Counted from the stretch's first letter, positions 32,944 to 42,473 are shown. The stretch: DNA of 64,000 nt from JAUWKC01 sp035527845 (GCA_035527845.1 DATKZT010000019.1:1-64000); one strand, 5' to 3'. Notes: a model not told the origin generated them from the letters alone. Numbers and translations: made by a program.

Positions 32944-35550
32944 ATGGATGCAATAAAGCAGAAATTAGAGCTCATCGACGCGCAACTGGCTGGCCGCGCG
33001 GACCTGCACAGGCGAATCATAAGCACCGCCCCCCTGCTGTTTGCCGCCGTGGGCCTCATCAGCGGCATCCTTGTGCAAAACATCATCTGCGGGTCGCAGG
33101 TCACCGGCCGCGGGCCACGCCTGCTGTGGCTCTGGCTACCGCTGCTTGCCTTGTTTGCGACGGCTACTATCGTTGTCTTTGTCAGGCAAGACCGTTTCAC
33201 TAATCACCAGTCACCAGTTACCAATTACCAGTACGCCGCGGCATACCTGGCTTTGGGCTGCTTTGCCTGCCTGGGTGCGGTGCGCCTGATTGCCTTCCAC
33301 ACAGCCGGCGCCAACGAGGTCCGCAACCTCGTGGCCGACAAGCGCAGACTCGCAACCATTCGCGGCCTGATTGTCACCGAGCCCCACATCAACAGAAACC
33401 CCCAATGGGAGTTCTCAAGGTTCACACCCAGTGACCCGACCACAAGTTTCTACCTGAGAGTCCGTGAAGTGGAAGCCACAACCGGCTGGGCCGATGTCAC
33501 CGGAACCGTCAGGGTCCAGGTCGATGAGCCCGTCCTCGACCTCAAAGCCGGCGACTGCATCCAGGCCTACTGCTGGCTCGACAGGTTCACGGCCCCCACC
33601 AACCCGGGCCAGTTCGATGTCGCCCGATACCTCGCGCGCAAAAACATATTCATCGCCGCCGCCGTCAAGTCACGCGACGGCATGGAGATAATCGAAAACC
33701 GTTCCCAAGGTCTCTTCACAAAAATGAAAAGCAAAGTAAGGCGAACCGCCTCAAAGGCCCTTTTGTCCGGCCTGGACCCCGAAGACGAGAATCGAGGCCT
33801 GCTTGAAGCGCTGCTTTTGGGTTACAGGGGAAATATAAGCGCTGCCACCTACCGCGCCTTTCGCCAGACGGGGCTGCTGCATTTTATCAGCCTTTCCGGA
33901 ATGCACCTGGGCATCCTCGTCGGCACGATATGGTGGCTGTGCAAGCTAATCGGCCTGATGAAGCGCGCCAGCGCCGCCGTCTGCATCATCGCCATAGCCG
34001 TCTTTCTGCTCATTGTCCCGCCCCGGGCGCCCACCGTAAGGGCCGCCATCATCTGCTGGGTCTTCTGCGCATCGTTGCTATTCAAGCGACGTCCAAACCC
34101 GCTCAACACCCTGTCACTGGCCGCAATAATCCTGCTTCTCGTAAGACCGACGGACCTTTTCGAAGCCGGCTGGCAGCTCTCCTTCGCCTCCGTCCTCGGC
34201 ATCCTGCTGTTTTGCAGGCGAACATACTCTTTCCTCTACGAGCAGATTACTCGTATGCCTAGGCCTGAAAAACCTCCGATCCTAAAACGTTTCTTCCGCA
34301 TAATCTCAAGGCCGGGTCCGTATCTGCTGGAGTTACTTACCACCGGCTTTACGGCGTGGCTCGGCGGCGCGGGGATATTGCTTTATCACTTCTATACAAT
34401 CAACCCGCTTACATGTGTCTGGACTGTAATAGCCTTTCCCTTCGTGGCCGCCATCCTGACCGTGGGGCTGTTCAAGATGATTCTGTCATTTCTGCTGCCC
34501 ACCGCAGCGGCGCTGTTGGGCGTGATAACGGCAGGACTATCCAGCCTGCTGATTCGTATCGTAACACTTATTGCGGACCTTCACATATCGCAAATACTTG
34601 TTGGTCACGTGCCGCTCGCACTGCCGATTCTCTATTACGCCCTCGTCCTGTTCATCACCTTTGCCCGCTTCCGCCGGCCCCTGATAAAACACGCTGTCGC
34701 CGCGTTAGCAGCTTCCAGCCTGATTGCACTGCTCGGTCTGACCTACTGGCACAGAAACCATTCGCCAGACCTGATGATGACGTGTCTGGATGTCGGCCAC
34801 GGACAGGCCATCCTCGCACAACTGCCCGGGGGCGCCAACATCCTGTTTGACGCCGGCTCCATCGACAAGACCGACATAGGAACACGAATTGTAGGGCCCT
34901 TTCTCGACTACACCGGAACAAGCAGAATCGACGCCATCGTAGTCAGCCACAACGACGCCGACCACATAAACGGCATACCGGAAATAGTCGGGCACTGCAA
35001 AGTCAGCGCCATCTATGCCAATGATGCCTTTTTCGAAGACGCCGACCAATGGGGAACCGCCAGATTCCTCTGCCAGAGCCTGCTCGAAAAAGGCCTTATC
35101 GTCCACCGCCTGACAGAATGGTTGAATCCAGCGCCCAAAACCAGCGTCAAGTCTATCTGGCCAAGTGCCCGAATCGCTGAGGACCAACAGGTCCTCGACA
35201 ATGACAAATCGCTCGTTACCCTTATCGAATTCGCCGGCAGAAAGATACTTCTGTGCTCCGACATCGAAGAGTTCGCGCAGCAGGAGCTTCTCCGCCTCTA
35301 CCCCAATCTCAAAGCCGACATCGTCGTCGCCCCCCACCACGGCTCACGAAACACGCTCGACGCCGGCTTCATCGAGAGTCTCCGGCCCACAGTCCTGATA
35401 TGCAGTTGCGCCAGAAGCGCACGCCAAAAGGGCCGCGTGGCCGAGCCGCCCAACGTCACACAATGCCTCTACACCCCCACAGACGGCGCCGTTACAGTCC
35501 GCATAAGCAAGCACGGCGATATCACAACCGACCTGTCTGCAAAAAAATAG
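32944..35550 (+). CDS. comEC: ComEC/Rec2-family DNA uptake channel with metallo-beta-lactamase domain
   Basis: About 868 residues. An N-terminal pair of helices (residues 30-100) is followed by an OB-like soluble region (about 130-250), then the Competence domain with SGMHLGILVGTIWWL and many helices (about 290-600). A C-terminal metallo-beta-lactamase-like domain has CLDVGHGQAILAQL and VVSHNDADHINGIPEI (HxxxDH variant), plus VVAPHHGSRN. It imports single-stranded DNA in transformation. The start is ATG at 32944 because the upstream stub duplicates from the same codon; a TTG 24 codons upstream is less likely. The last codons (poly-A, Lys-Lys) double as part of a minus-strand terminator. Confidence 0.9.
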   Translation: MDAIKQKLELIDAQLAGRADLHRRIISTAPLLFAAVGLISGILVQNIICGSQVTGRGPRLLWLWLPLLALFATATIVVFVRQDRFTNHQSPVTNYQYAAAYLALGCFACLGAVRLIAFHTAGANEVRNLVADKRRLATIRGLIVTEPHINRNPQWEFSRFTPSDPTTSFYLRVREVEATTGWADVTGTVRVQVDEPVLDLKAGDCIQAYCWLDRFTAPTNPGQFDVARYLARKNIFIAAAVKSRDGMEIIENRSQGLFTKMKSKVRRTASKALLSGLDPEDENRGLLEALLLGYRGNISAATYRAFRQTGLLHFISLSGMHLGILVGTIWWLCKLIGLMKRASAAVCIIAIAVFLLIVPPRAPTVRAAIICWVFCASLLFKRRPNPLNTLSLAAIILLLVRPTDLFEAGWQLSFASVLGILLFCRRTYSFLYEQITRMPRPEKPPILKRFFRIISRPGPYLLELLTTGFTAWLGGAGILLYHFYTINPLTCVWTVIAFPFVAAILTVGLFKMILSFLLPTAAALLGVITAGLSSLLIRIVTLIADLHISQILVGHVPLALPILYYALVLFITFARFRRPLIKHAVAALAASSLIALLGLTYWHRNHSPDLMMTCLDVGHGQAILAQLPGGANILFDAGSIDKTDIGTRIVGPFLDYTGTSRIDAIVVSHNDADHINGIPEIVGHCKVSAIYANDAFFEDADQWGTARFLCQSLLEKGLIVHRLTEWLNPAPKTSVKSIWPSARIAEDQQVLDNDKSLVTLIEFAGRKILLCSDIEEFAQQELLRLYPNLKADIVVAPHHGSRNTLDAGFIESLRPTVLICSCARSARQKGRVAEPPNVTQCLYTPTDGAVTVRISKHGDITTDLSAKK

Positions 35551-35570
35551 CCCTTACCAAATAAGGGCTA
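35541..35570 (-). terminator. Intrinsic terminator for the OmpA-lipoprotein gene, overlapping the end of comEC
   Basis: Read on the minus strand: TAGCCCTTA, loop TTTGG, TAAGGGCTA (perfect 9-bp stem), then TTTTTTT. It is 44 bp past the OmpA gene stop. The T-run is the complement of comEC's final Lys codons, so the two convergent genes share these bases. Confidence 0.75.
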
Positions 35571-35613
35571 TCCACCTGCCAACAAAAACTGCCCCCTCAC
35601 AAACGGCCAATTA

Positions 35614-36273
35614 TCACCGCACGTGGACCACAATCTCGACCCTGCGGTTCTTTGCCCTGCCTGCCGCTGCGCTGTTGTCGGCAACCGGCCGCCACTCTCC
35701 GCACCCAACCGCGCGTATCTGGTCCGGCGCAATACCACGCTCCACAAGATAACGAACCACGGAAAGGGCCCGCTGGGCGGAAAGCTCCCAGTTGTCCTTC
35801 CACGGCGATCTCTTGATCGGGTCCGTATCAGTGTGACCCACAACGTCTATCTTCCGCCCCGGGTACTTGCTCCGCAATACCGACTCGATATGATCGAGCT
35901 CCTTGCTGGTCGCACTCTTGAGCGTCGCCTTGCCGGAGTTGAAAAGTATCGTGTTGTCAAGCGTTACTGTAATGGTTCCCGCCGCCGCATCCAGAGTTAC
36001 GTCGTAGCCCTCTCCGAAACCCGCCACCTCCGCGGGGCTTTGCTTGCGCTCTCTCATCTGTCGTTGAAGCTCTTCTATCGTCTGCTGGCTCTGCGAAAGA
36101 CGCTCCGAAAGCTGACCCTTATCCAGCTGCTCCCGTTCATACAGTCCGTTCACATTATTATACTTGACCTCCAGGTCTTTGTATTTCTGCTCCCAGTTAG
36201 TGCAGCCGGCAAGAACCAGAACAGATGTGAAGATGACGGTAAGAATGGCTGTTTTTCTGTTAACAATGGACAT
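35614..36273 (-). CDS. OmpA-family peptidoglycan-binding lipoprotein
   Basis: 219 residues. The lipobox LAGC is at about residues 21-24 after a hydrophobic signal. A coiled coil (about 30-75, LKDL-like heptads with QSQQTIEELQRQMRERKQ) is followed by a C-terminal OmpA domain: TILFNSGKATLKS, VVGHTDTDPIKRS, LSAQRALSVVRYLVE and NRRVEIVV. The Asp and Arg used to bind diaminopimelate are present. It probably tethers an outer membrane to peptidoglycan. It has its own terminator at 35541-35570. Confidence 0.9.
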   Translation of the reverse strand: MSIVNRKTAILTVIFTSVLVLAGCTNWEQKYKDLEVKYNNVNGLYEREQLDKGQLSERLSQSQQTIEELQRQMRERKQSPAEVAGFGEGYDVTLDAAAGTITVTLDNTILFNSGKATLKSATSKELDHIESVLRSKYPGRKIDVVGHTDTDPIKRSPWKDNWELSAQRALSVVRYLVERGIAPDQIRAVGCGEWRPVADNSAAAGRAKNRRVEIVVHVR

Positions 36274-36320
36274 TTGACACCTCCTTTAATATCGGCAACC
36301 ACTTCATAAATTATTTAATT

Positions 36321-37517
36321 TTAGTGAAAACGTATAAAATTCCAGTAACTGAAAATCCGGTCGTGTAGAATCATAACAGTCAGAATACCCAAAGACAAGA
36401 ACGGACCATAAGGAATCTGACGGGTCTTGCGGAAGAGCATCTGCGAGCCGGCCCACAGCAGCCCGAAAAACGGCGCAACGAAGAACGCCACGACTACAAA
36501 AAGAGGCCCGATCGTCGCTCCGGCGGCACCCATCAAATGGACGTCGCCAAGGCCCATTGCCTCCTTTCCAAACCCCAGCGTGCCTAAGATGCGAGTTACC
36601 CATACCACACCGCAGCCCACGAAGTAGCCCCACAGGCTGCCCAGCAGCCCTGCCACAAACGGCCGCTGTGAAAAATCCACCCACCAGGCGTGTATCGAGG
36701 GTGCCATTTTGCACATCAGATAGCCGCCCACCGAGCAAGCCACAATAGGCAACAAAAAGACTATTTCCCTGCATATCTCGCGCCGGTGGTTCAACTGCTG
36801 CTCAGCGGATTGCTCCCCCTGTGCGGTTGAATCTCCCGCCGGCCCGGCACTATCCCTGGGCGAATCGACGCTCCAATCATCGCCTTCGGATTCATAACTC
36901 CTTTTAATAACGCCAGTTGCGACAAGAAGCAACGATATTCCAAGCCCAATTAAAGCTCCGGCAGCAAGAGAACCAGTGCCCGCCCCGGCACTTGGCAGGA
37001 TGGCCCGCTGGTCGATTACGTTTGGGTCAATTATGAACCCTCCGATTGCTGAGCCTGCCAGCCCCAGAAAAGTCGCAAACCAGCACACCGAGATGGGTAT
37101 AACCCACAACTCGAGGTCTATTGCTGAAGCCGCAATCAAAGAACCTAACAAAATAATGTGAAGAACGTACACATACCAGCCGCCTTCCAGAAACACCGGT
37201 ATGCTCGGCCGCAAATCTGTGTGGAAATATGCCACAAAAAGGCCTGCGAAAACGGCGCCTGTCAGCAGCTCGATAACAAAATATCGCGGCGAGATTGGCG
37301 CCTTGCAGCGGCGGCACTTCGCCCCCAGAGCCAGCCACGAAAGCAGCGGGACGTTATCATAAAAACGAATGAGTGCCCCACACGATGGACACGATGAACC
37401 GGGGCGAACCAGCGATTTGTCGCGTGGAAGCCGATAGACGACGACGTTCAGAAAGCTCCCCACGCAACAGCCGAATGCGAAAATGAAGATCAACCAAAGC
37501 CAGTCCAACAAGGCCAC
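36321..37517 (-). CDS. pilD: Type IV prepilin peptidase/N-methyltransferase with a large internal insertion
   Basis: 398 residues against about 250-290 for the usual enzyme. The N-domain has SFLNVVVYRLP and two zinc-type Cys pairs (CPSCGALIRFYDN, CRRCKAPISPRYF). The catalytic Asp residues are in the AIDLELWVIP and GLGDVHLMGAAGATIGP regions. Between them lies an extra segment of roughly 120 residues (about 170-290), with SYESEGDDWSVDSPRDSAGP and additional hydrophobic stretches. It cleaves and methylates pilin-like proteins; the 737-residue protein at 44233 carries a pilin-like region but not an N-terminal leader. It lies 47 bp upstream of the OmpA lipoprotein gene. Confidence 0.88.
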   Translation of the reverse strand: MALLDWLWLIFIFAFGCCVGSFLNVVVYRLPRDKSLVRPGSSCPSCGALIRFYDNVPLLSWLALGAKCRRCKAPISPRYFVIELLTGAVFAGLFVAYFHTDLRPSIPVFLEGGWYVYVLHIILLGSLIAASAIDLELWVIPISVCWFATFLGLAGSAIGGFIIDPNVIDQRAILPSAGAGTGSLAAGALIGLGISLLLVATGVIKRSYESEGDDWSVDSPRDSAGPAGDSTAQGEQSAEQQLNHRREICREIVFLLPIVACSVGGYLMCKMAPSIHAWWVDFSQRPFVAGLLGSLWGYFVGCGVVWVTRILGTLGFGKEAMGLGDVHLMGAAGATIGPLFVVVAFFVAPFFGLLWAGSQMLFRKTRQIPYGPFLSLGILTVMILHDRIFSYWNFIRFH

Positions 37518-37641
37518 AATGCCTCCTTTGCATCACATTACAGAATCCGTCCATAAGACTATATCGAAAACAATGGGCTGTGTACACTATTTTCTCACCG
37601 CTGGCTTTAACGCCGTTCAGGCAAGCCAGAAATGAGCCACG

Positions 37642-40254
37642 TCAGCGATTCAGCGGTCTGATCTCAAAATGGTCCATATCCGCGCCGGCATCGCTTATCA
37701 GCACATAAGCGGCATTGGACTCGCTGAACGGCTCGCCCAGATACAGGCCTTCGGCGCTCTGCGGAATTTCTGTTGTGGGTTCATCGCCGTTGATTCCGTA
37801 AAAGACCCGGCAGCGCCCGCTTTGTTCGTCGTACGTGAACCTCGCCTTCATAGACGTTGGAAATTTCGCGAACTTCACCGGCTCCCCGCGCGGCCTCTTG
37901 TAGTCCGGCTTCGGATTCTGGTCCTTCAAATAAAGATTTAACTGCTCTCCGGAAGAATTGAAACTCAAAAACCACGTCACGCGGAACTTGTCCTTGAATC
38001 CGAACGACACCTCACGCCACGAGAAACGAGGATCCAGCCTCATATTATCCAGAGCGAAAACCGCATCGAAAGAGCCTGCGCCCACGACCCGGGTAAGCCC
38101 GCCGTAGGCCATTATCGAGTTGATGGTGTACTGCCCCTTGCCGTTAAACCCGCCCGTATAGCTCTTGTAGTTGCCCCAGTGGTCGAGGTCGAACTGGGGG
38201 CCCTTGAAGCTCTCGACCTCGTGCTTGACCCTTACGGGCTCGCCCGGCGCCGGCTGAGGCGTCATCATCCACTTCTGGTTGAACGCGTAGTGCTGCCGGC
38301 TGCTGATCAGATGAATTACGCCGTCCAGACCCTGGCACACCGAAAGATAGCCCCGATGCTCGCTGCTCCGCCCCCCGACGGTCACCATGCCCCCATCTGT
38401 GCACTCGGCGAACTGCGGCGGACCGTCCGGCGCCATGACTCGCTTGTAAGGCCACGTTTTGCCCTCATCGAGCGACAAAGCGCCGAACATCTCGGTGGCC
38501 TGGAACTGGTTGCCGTTTTCATCCGTTATCATCATCGGAACGCCGCACTGGCCGTTCAGGTTGCCGAACGTTGCCATAAACAGCGCCCCATTTCTGAGCT
38601 TCAAAAGTGCGAGCCTCTGGCCTCCGCCAATGGGATGAAATTCGCTCGGCGAATAAGTGAATGTCTTGCCGAGGTCGGTAGATACGCTCATGGGCATTCT
38701 ATCATTGATGCGGCCGGCCCTTACAAAACCTAAAATCGTCCCATTGTTAAGCTGCACCGCGCCCGGATGATTGCCGCCAATGGCCCCACCCGAATTCGCC
38801 CATGTGAGTCCCTTGTCCCAACTGGTATACAGCCCGCCGCCGTCCATCGTCAGGGCAATGCCGCCGCCCTTCAGGCCTATTACCGCCTCACTAACCTGAA
38901 TGCTCTTTTCGTGGTCCGGACTTATGAGCATTGCCTTCGACCACGTCGCGCCGCTGTCGGTCGATTTGCGCATCACAACCGCCATCCGCGCCCAGTTCGA
39001 AGAAACCGACATTGAGTTGAAATGGTAAATCGTCCCATTGTCATCGTACCACAATGAAAGGGCCGTGTCATTCCGGTCCGGCGGGTCCCAGAACGGCGAC
39101 GCCAGCTCCCACTTTTTCGCGCCGTAACGAAGCCTGCTTGCGCAAACGGCCATGTTCCGCTCCCGCTCACCAATACCCGTGTACCAGATCGCCAGAAGGT
39201 CCCCGTTGGGACATTCGACTATCGCGGGGCAGTGATTGTGACCGGCAAATACCGGGCCGTTGTACTCCTTCGGAATCTGCACGTACTTGCGCGGACCCTC
39301 GAAATAAGGCTCCTTCGGGTCGGGGCCTCGCCGCACCAAAGCCGGATCCCGCTCAACAACATTCTGCTGATTAAGCGGAGGCGCCGGAACAGCCACACCC
39401 TTCGTATCAGGCATCTCGCCTATCACAACACGAAAGCCTATCAGCCAGTGCTTGTCCTCCGGCACCGTCCCCATTCGATTCGCCGACCGAAGATAATAAA
39501 TATGTGTCCCGTGACTGCCGCCCCGCAGGACCTTGAAGTCCCCATCGACGCACCCAACCGGGTCCTGCTGAGAAGCCGCCACGTACGGTCCATACCAGTC
39601 ATTGCACCACTCCTCAACATTGCCGTGCATATCGTAAAGACCCCATGCGTTCGGCGTCGTCCTGCCTACAAACAGCGGAACATCTTTCGGCACCCCCAGC
39701 ATGGAAGCGTTCTTGCGAAACTCTTCGCCAAGCGTGTCACCCACATTAAAGGGCGTCGTCGTTCCCGCCCGGCAGGCGTATTCCCATTCCGCATCCGTCG
39801 GCAAACGGTAAGGCAAACCTTCCTTATCGGCCAGCCACCGGCAAAAGGCCTGGGCATCGTACCAGTTCACATTTATGACCGCCTCATCATCTTCCTCTGA
39901 AAGACCCGCGTCCCTGCCCCGCAGCTTACTGTGTTCGGCATCGAACAGCTCGTACTGCTTGTTCGTCACCTCGACCACACCCATATAGAAGGGTTTTGTA
40001 ATCGTAACCTTATGATTCGGCCGCTCATCGAAGTCTCCGTCAAACTGCGTCCCCCGGTGATTCGCCAGCTCGCGCGGAAGCGGCGTCTTGCCCACTCCCA
40101 TCTCGAACGTCCCGGGCCCAATCCGAACGAATTTCATCCCTGCAAAGTTCGTATACTCCTTGCCGCAGGGCGCGTCCGCTCCATAAGAACCCGCCACGCC
40201 AATCGTGCAAACCACCGCAATACTCAAGGCCAAACCAAAAAACATTCTTTTCAT
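37642..40254 (-). CDS. Secreted SUMF1-like plus sialidase (Asp-box) fusion protein
   Basis: 870 residues with a Sec signal (LALSIAVVCTIGVAGSYGA). Residues about 35-280 are an FGE-sulfatase (SUMF1) fold: FVRIGPGTFEMG, PNHKVTITKPFYMG, YRLPTDAEWEYACRAGT, WGLYDMHGNVEEWCNDW and RGGS near the end. The two active-site Cys residues that bind copper in true formylglycine-generating enzymes should lie right after RGGS. They are absent here (RGGSHGTHIYYLRSANR), so it is not expected to oxidise sulfatases. Residues about 320-640 are a BNR/sialidase-like propeller with four Asp boxes (STDSGATWSKA, SWDKGLTWAN, STDLGKTFTY, SLDEGKTWPY). The last ~200 residues are a beta-rich domain not recognised. Likely a surface or periplasmic glycan-binding or cleaving protein. 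Confidence 0.8.
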   Translation of the reverse strand: MKRMFFGLALSIAVVCTIGVAGSYGADAPCGKEYTNFAGMKFVRIGPGTFEMGVGKTPLPRELANHRGTQFDGDFDERPNHKVTITKPFYMGVVEVTNKQYELFDAEHSKLRGRDAGLSEEDDEAVINVNWYDAQAFCRWLADKEGLPYRLPTDAEWEYACRAGTTTPFNVGDTLGEEFRKNASMLGVPKDVPLFVGRTTPNAWGLYDMHGNVEEWCNDWYGPYVAASQQDPVGCVDGDFKVLRGGSHGTHIYYLRSANRMGTVPEDKHWLIGFRVVIGEMPDTKGVAVPAPPLNQQNVVERDPALVRRGPDPKEPYFEGPRKYVQIPKEYNGPVFAGHNHCPAIVECPNGDLLAIWYTGIGERERNMAVCASRLRYGAKKWELASPFWDPPDRNDTALSLWYDDNGTIYHFNSMSVSSNWARMAVVMRKSTDSGATWSKAMLISPDHEKSIQVSEAVIGLKGGGIALTMDGGGLYTSWDKGLTWANSGGAIGGNHPGAVQLNNGTILGFVRAGRINDRMPMSVSTDLGKTFTYSPSEFHPIGGGQRLALLKLRNGALFMATFGNLNGQCGVPMMITDENGNQFQATEMFGALSLDEGKTWPYKRVMAPDGPPQFAECTDGGMVTVGGRSSEHRGYLSVCQGLDGVIHLISSRQHYAFNQKWMMTPQPAPGEPVRVKHEVESFKGPQFDLDHWGNYKSYTGGFNGKGQYTINSIMAYGGLTRVVGAGSFDAVFALDNMRLDPRFSWREVSFGFKDKFRVTWFLSFNSSGEQLNLYLKDQNPKPDYKRPRGEPVKFAKFPTSMKARFTYDEQSGRCRVFYGINGDEPTTEIPQSAEGLYLGEPFSESNAAYVLISDAGADMDHFEIRPLNR

Positions 40255-40338
40255 CTGTACACCCCTTAAAAATGATTGAACTGCTTCTGCTGCGAAATAC
40301 GGGTCTTTCGCTCAAATAGTTCGGAATCCAAAATCAAA

Positions 40339-41562
40339 TCACTTCTCTTTATCCCGGTCCGCGATTGCCGCGACTTTCATAGGCAAGCCAAACAACCGAA
40401 TAAAACCCTTCGCATCCGTCGGGTCGTATTCAGCCCCCATTTTGAAGCTCGCTAAATCTTTCTGATACAGACTGTTCGGACTCTTCGCACCGGCTGGCGT
40501 GCACCGCCCCTTGAACAGCTTCAGCCGCACCGACCCGGTGACATTGCGCTGCGTGACATGCACAAACGCATCCAGCGCCTTGCGCAGCGGAGAAAACCAC
40601 TGCCCGTAATAAACCAGCTCCGCGTATTTTAGCGCGACCTGCTGCTTGTAGTGCATCGTCTCACGCTCCAGCGTCAGGCTCTCGAGCACACGGTGCGCCG
40701 TCATCAGAATCGTCCCGCCGGGAGTCTCATAGACGCCCCGTGACTTCATCCCCACCAGCCGGTTCTCAACCACGTCCGCCTGACCGACGCCGTGTTTTCC
40801 ACCGAGGCGATTCAACGCCTCAATCAGCTTGACGCCGCCCATCTTCTTGCCGTTCAGCGAGACAGGAACGCCCTGCTTGAATCCAATCTCCACGTAATAC
40901 GCTTTGTCGGGCGCCTTCGCCGCCGGGCGTGATATTACGAACAAACCATCCTTCGGCTCATTACCGGGGTCCTCGAGGTCCGCACCCTCGTGGCTGATGT
41001 GCCAGAGGTTGCGGTCACGGGAATATATGCTCTTCTTGCTTTGCTCTATGGGTATCTTGTGCTCCTTCGCGTAGTCCACCGCCGCCTCGCGGGACGTCAG
41101 CTCGAACCTGGGGTCCTTCCACGGTGCGATTATCTTCAAAGACGGGTCCAGCGCCATATACGTCAGCTCGAACCGCACCTGATCGTTGCCCTTGCCCGTC
41201 GCCCCGTGCGCAACCGCCGTCGCTCCTTCCGCATGCGCAACTTCCACCTGATGCTTCGCAATCAAAGGCCTCGCAATACTCGTACCCAGCAGGTACTCGT
41301 TTTCATAAACGGCGCCCGCCTTCAGCATCGGCCACAGGTAATCCTCCACGAACTCCTTGCGCAAATCCTTCACCACGCACTTGACCGCCCCCGACTGCAG
41401 CGCCTTGCGCTTGATGCCCGCAAGCTCGTCGCCCTGCCCCAGTTCCGCAGCAAACGCTATCACCTCGTACCCGTACGTCTCCTTCAGCCACGGAAGTATA
41501 ACACTCGTATCCAGCCCGCCGCTGTACGCCAAAACCACCTTCTCAACCTTGCCTTTAACCAT
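40339..41562 (-). CDS. argG: Argininosuccinate synthase
   Basis: Joins citrulline and aspartate with ATP in arginine synthesis. KVVLAYSGGLDTSVILPWL is the PP-loop. ARPLIAKHQVEVAHAEGATA and AHGATGKGNDQVRFELTYMA are family blocks, and VGMKSRGVYETPGGTIL is the C-domain. About 407 residues. ATG at 41562 with GGAG upstream is chosen because it precedes the family N-terminus; longer in-frame starts overlap the HEPN gene. It lies 22 bp downstream of a HEPN/MNT pair in the same orientation, so co-transcription is likely. Confidence 0.95.
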   Translation of the reverse strand: MVKGKVEKVVLAYSGGLDTSVILPWLKETYGYEVIAFAAELGQGDELAGIKRKALQSGAVKCVVKDLRKEFVEDYLWPMLKAGAVYENEYLLGTSIARPLIAKHQVEVAHAEGATAVAHGATGKGNDQVRFELTYMALDPSLKIIAPWKDPRFELTSREAAVDYAKEHKIPIEQSKKSIYSRDRNLWHISHEGADLEDPGNEPKDGLFVISRPAAKAPDKAYYVEIGFKQGVPVSLNGKKMGGVKLIEALNRLGGKHGVGQADVVENRLVGMKSRGVYETPGGTILMTAHRVLESLTLERETMHYKQQVALKYAELVYYGQWFSPLRKALDAFVHVTQRNVTGSVRLKLFKGRCTPAGAKSPNSLYQKDLASFKMGAEYDPTDAKGFIRLFGLPMKVAAIADRDKEK

Positions 41563-41584
41563 ATCAAAACGCTCCAGTATATGT

Positions 41585-41971
41585 TTATGCCTCCAGCCCA
41601 AGTGCGACGCGCGCCGCAGTTCGAAACTTCCGGCACCGCCGCTGCGCATCAAGTGCCGCTTCATTGTCAGCCGATTCCCCCGGATAGCGGAAAGTCACCG
41701 CAAAATCCGAAAGATAAGCAAGGTCCTCCCGAAAACCCTCCCACTCCGGCTGGATGCCAAGAACCTGTTCGAGAAGAGCTACCAAATCGTGGATTTTGCT
41801 GAAGGAAATACCTCCTTCGCAAAACCGCGCCTTGAGGTACTTCTCGGCGCACTGTTGGGCATGAAAACAAATGCCGTCATAGTTGGCCTCGCTGCCCACC
41901 GCGCATTCCCGCTCCATCATGGCAAAATCGCCTTCGGCCTTGGCTACCCACTCAGCGGCAATCGGCTTCAT
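41585..41971 (-). CDS. HEPN-domain protein (pair 1, putative toxin partner)
   Basis: About 128 residues. ATG at 41971 has GGAAAGGTG upstream. The HEPN fold is visible in EWVAKAEGDFAMMERECAVG, YDGICFHAQQCAEKYLKARF and SFSKIHDLVALLEQVLG. It lacks the Rx4-6H RNase motif, so toxicity by RNA cleavage is not assured. It overlaps the MNT gene by 20 bp. Immediately upstream of argG. Confidence 0.82.
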   Translation of the reverse strand: MKPIAAEWVAKAEGDFAMMERECAVGSEANYDGICFHAQQCAEKYLKARFCEGGISFSKIHDLVALLEQVLGIQPEWEGFREDLAYLSDFAVTFRYPGESADNEAALDAQRRCRKFRTAARVALGLEA

Positions 41972-42263
41972 AGAGCACCTTTCCTTCTCCAAGAATTTCA
42001 CGCATAAAATCGTCGCCCATCGCCAAACGTTCACGCACCTTCTCCGGCGTCCGCACCAGCAGGTCTACAGCGAACCCCGGCCGCAGCTTCATCCTGATCT
42101 CCACTGACTTGTCCACACTCCTTTTCTCGAATCGAACAACGACCAGCAGGTCCACATCAGAGTCTTCTGTGACCGTGCCCCGAGCATAGGAACCAAAGAG
42201 CACGACCTTTTCAGCGCCAAACTCCCGGCCGACCCGTCGACCAAACTCCTCTATCTTGTTCAT
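41952..42263 (-). CDS. MNT-type minimal nucleotidyltransferase (pair 1)
   Basis: About 103 residues. KVVLFGSYARGTVTEDSDVD carries the GS and DxD metal motifs. The second half (RPGFAVDLLVRTPEKVRERL) completes the minimal fold. MNT proteins partner HEPN proteins, and some members (MntA) modify HepT with AMP as an antitoxin mechanism. The ATG at 42263 precedes the family start. Its 3' end overlaps the HEPN gene. Confidence 0.85.
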   Translation of the reverse strand: MNKIEEFGRRVGREFGAEKVVLFGSYARGTVTEDSDVDLLVVVRFEKRSVDKSVEIRMKLRPGFAVDLLVRTPEKVRERLAMGDDFMREILGEGKVLYEADCR

Positions 42264-42473
42264 CGCAACCATCACCGGCAAATTCCCATAGCATTCACCC
42301 ATTTTCTCGCTGACAAGCCGGACACACGAAGCGAAACCGCCTTACATTTTCTCGGCTCTCAATACTCCGGATTCCATCAATACCGCAACTTTCGTTAGAT
42401 TCTATTGGTAAGTACTAATCGCCTTAGACAACAGCCCCACATAAAGAACCTCGCTGTTGAGAATTGGACTGTG

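Noticed and set aside
37642..40254. Active formylglycine-generating enzyme
   Set aside because: Overall SUMF1 fold is clear, but the two Cys needed after RGGS are missing.
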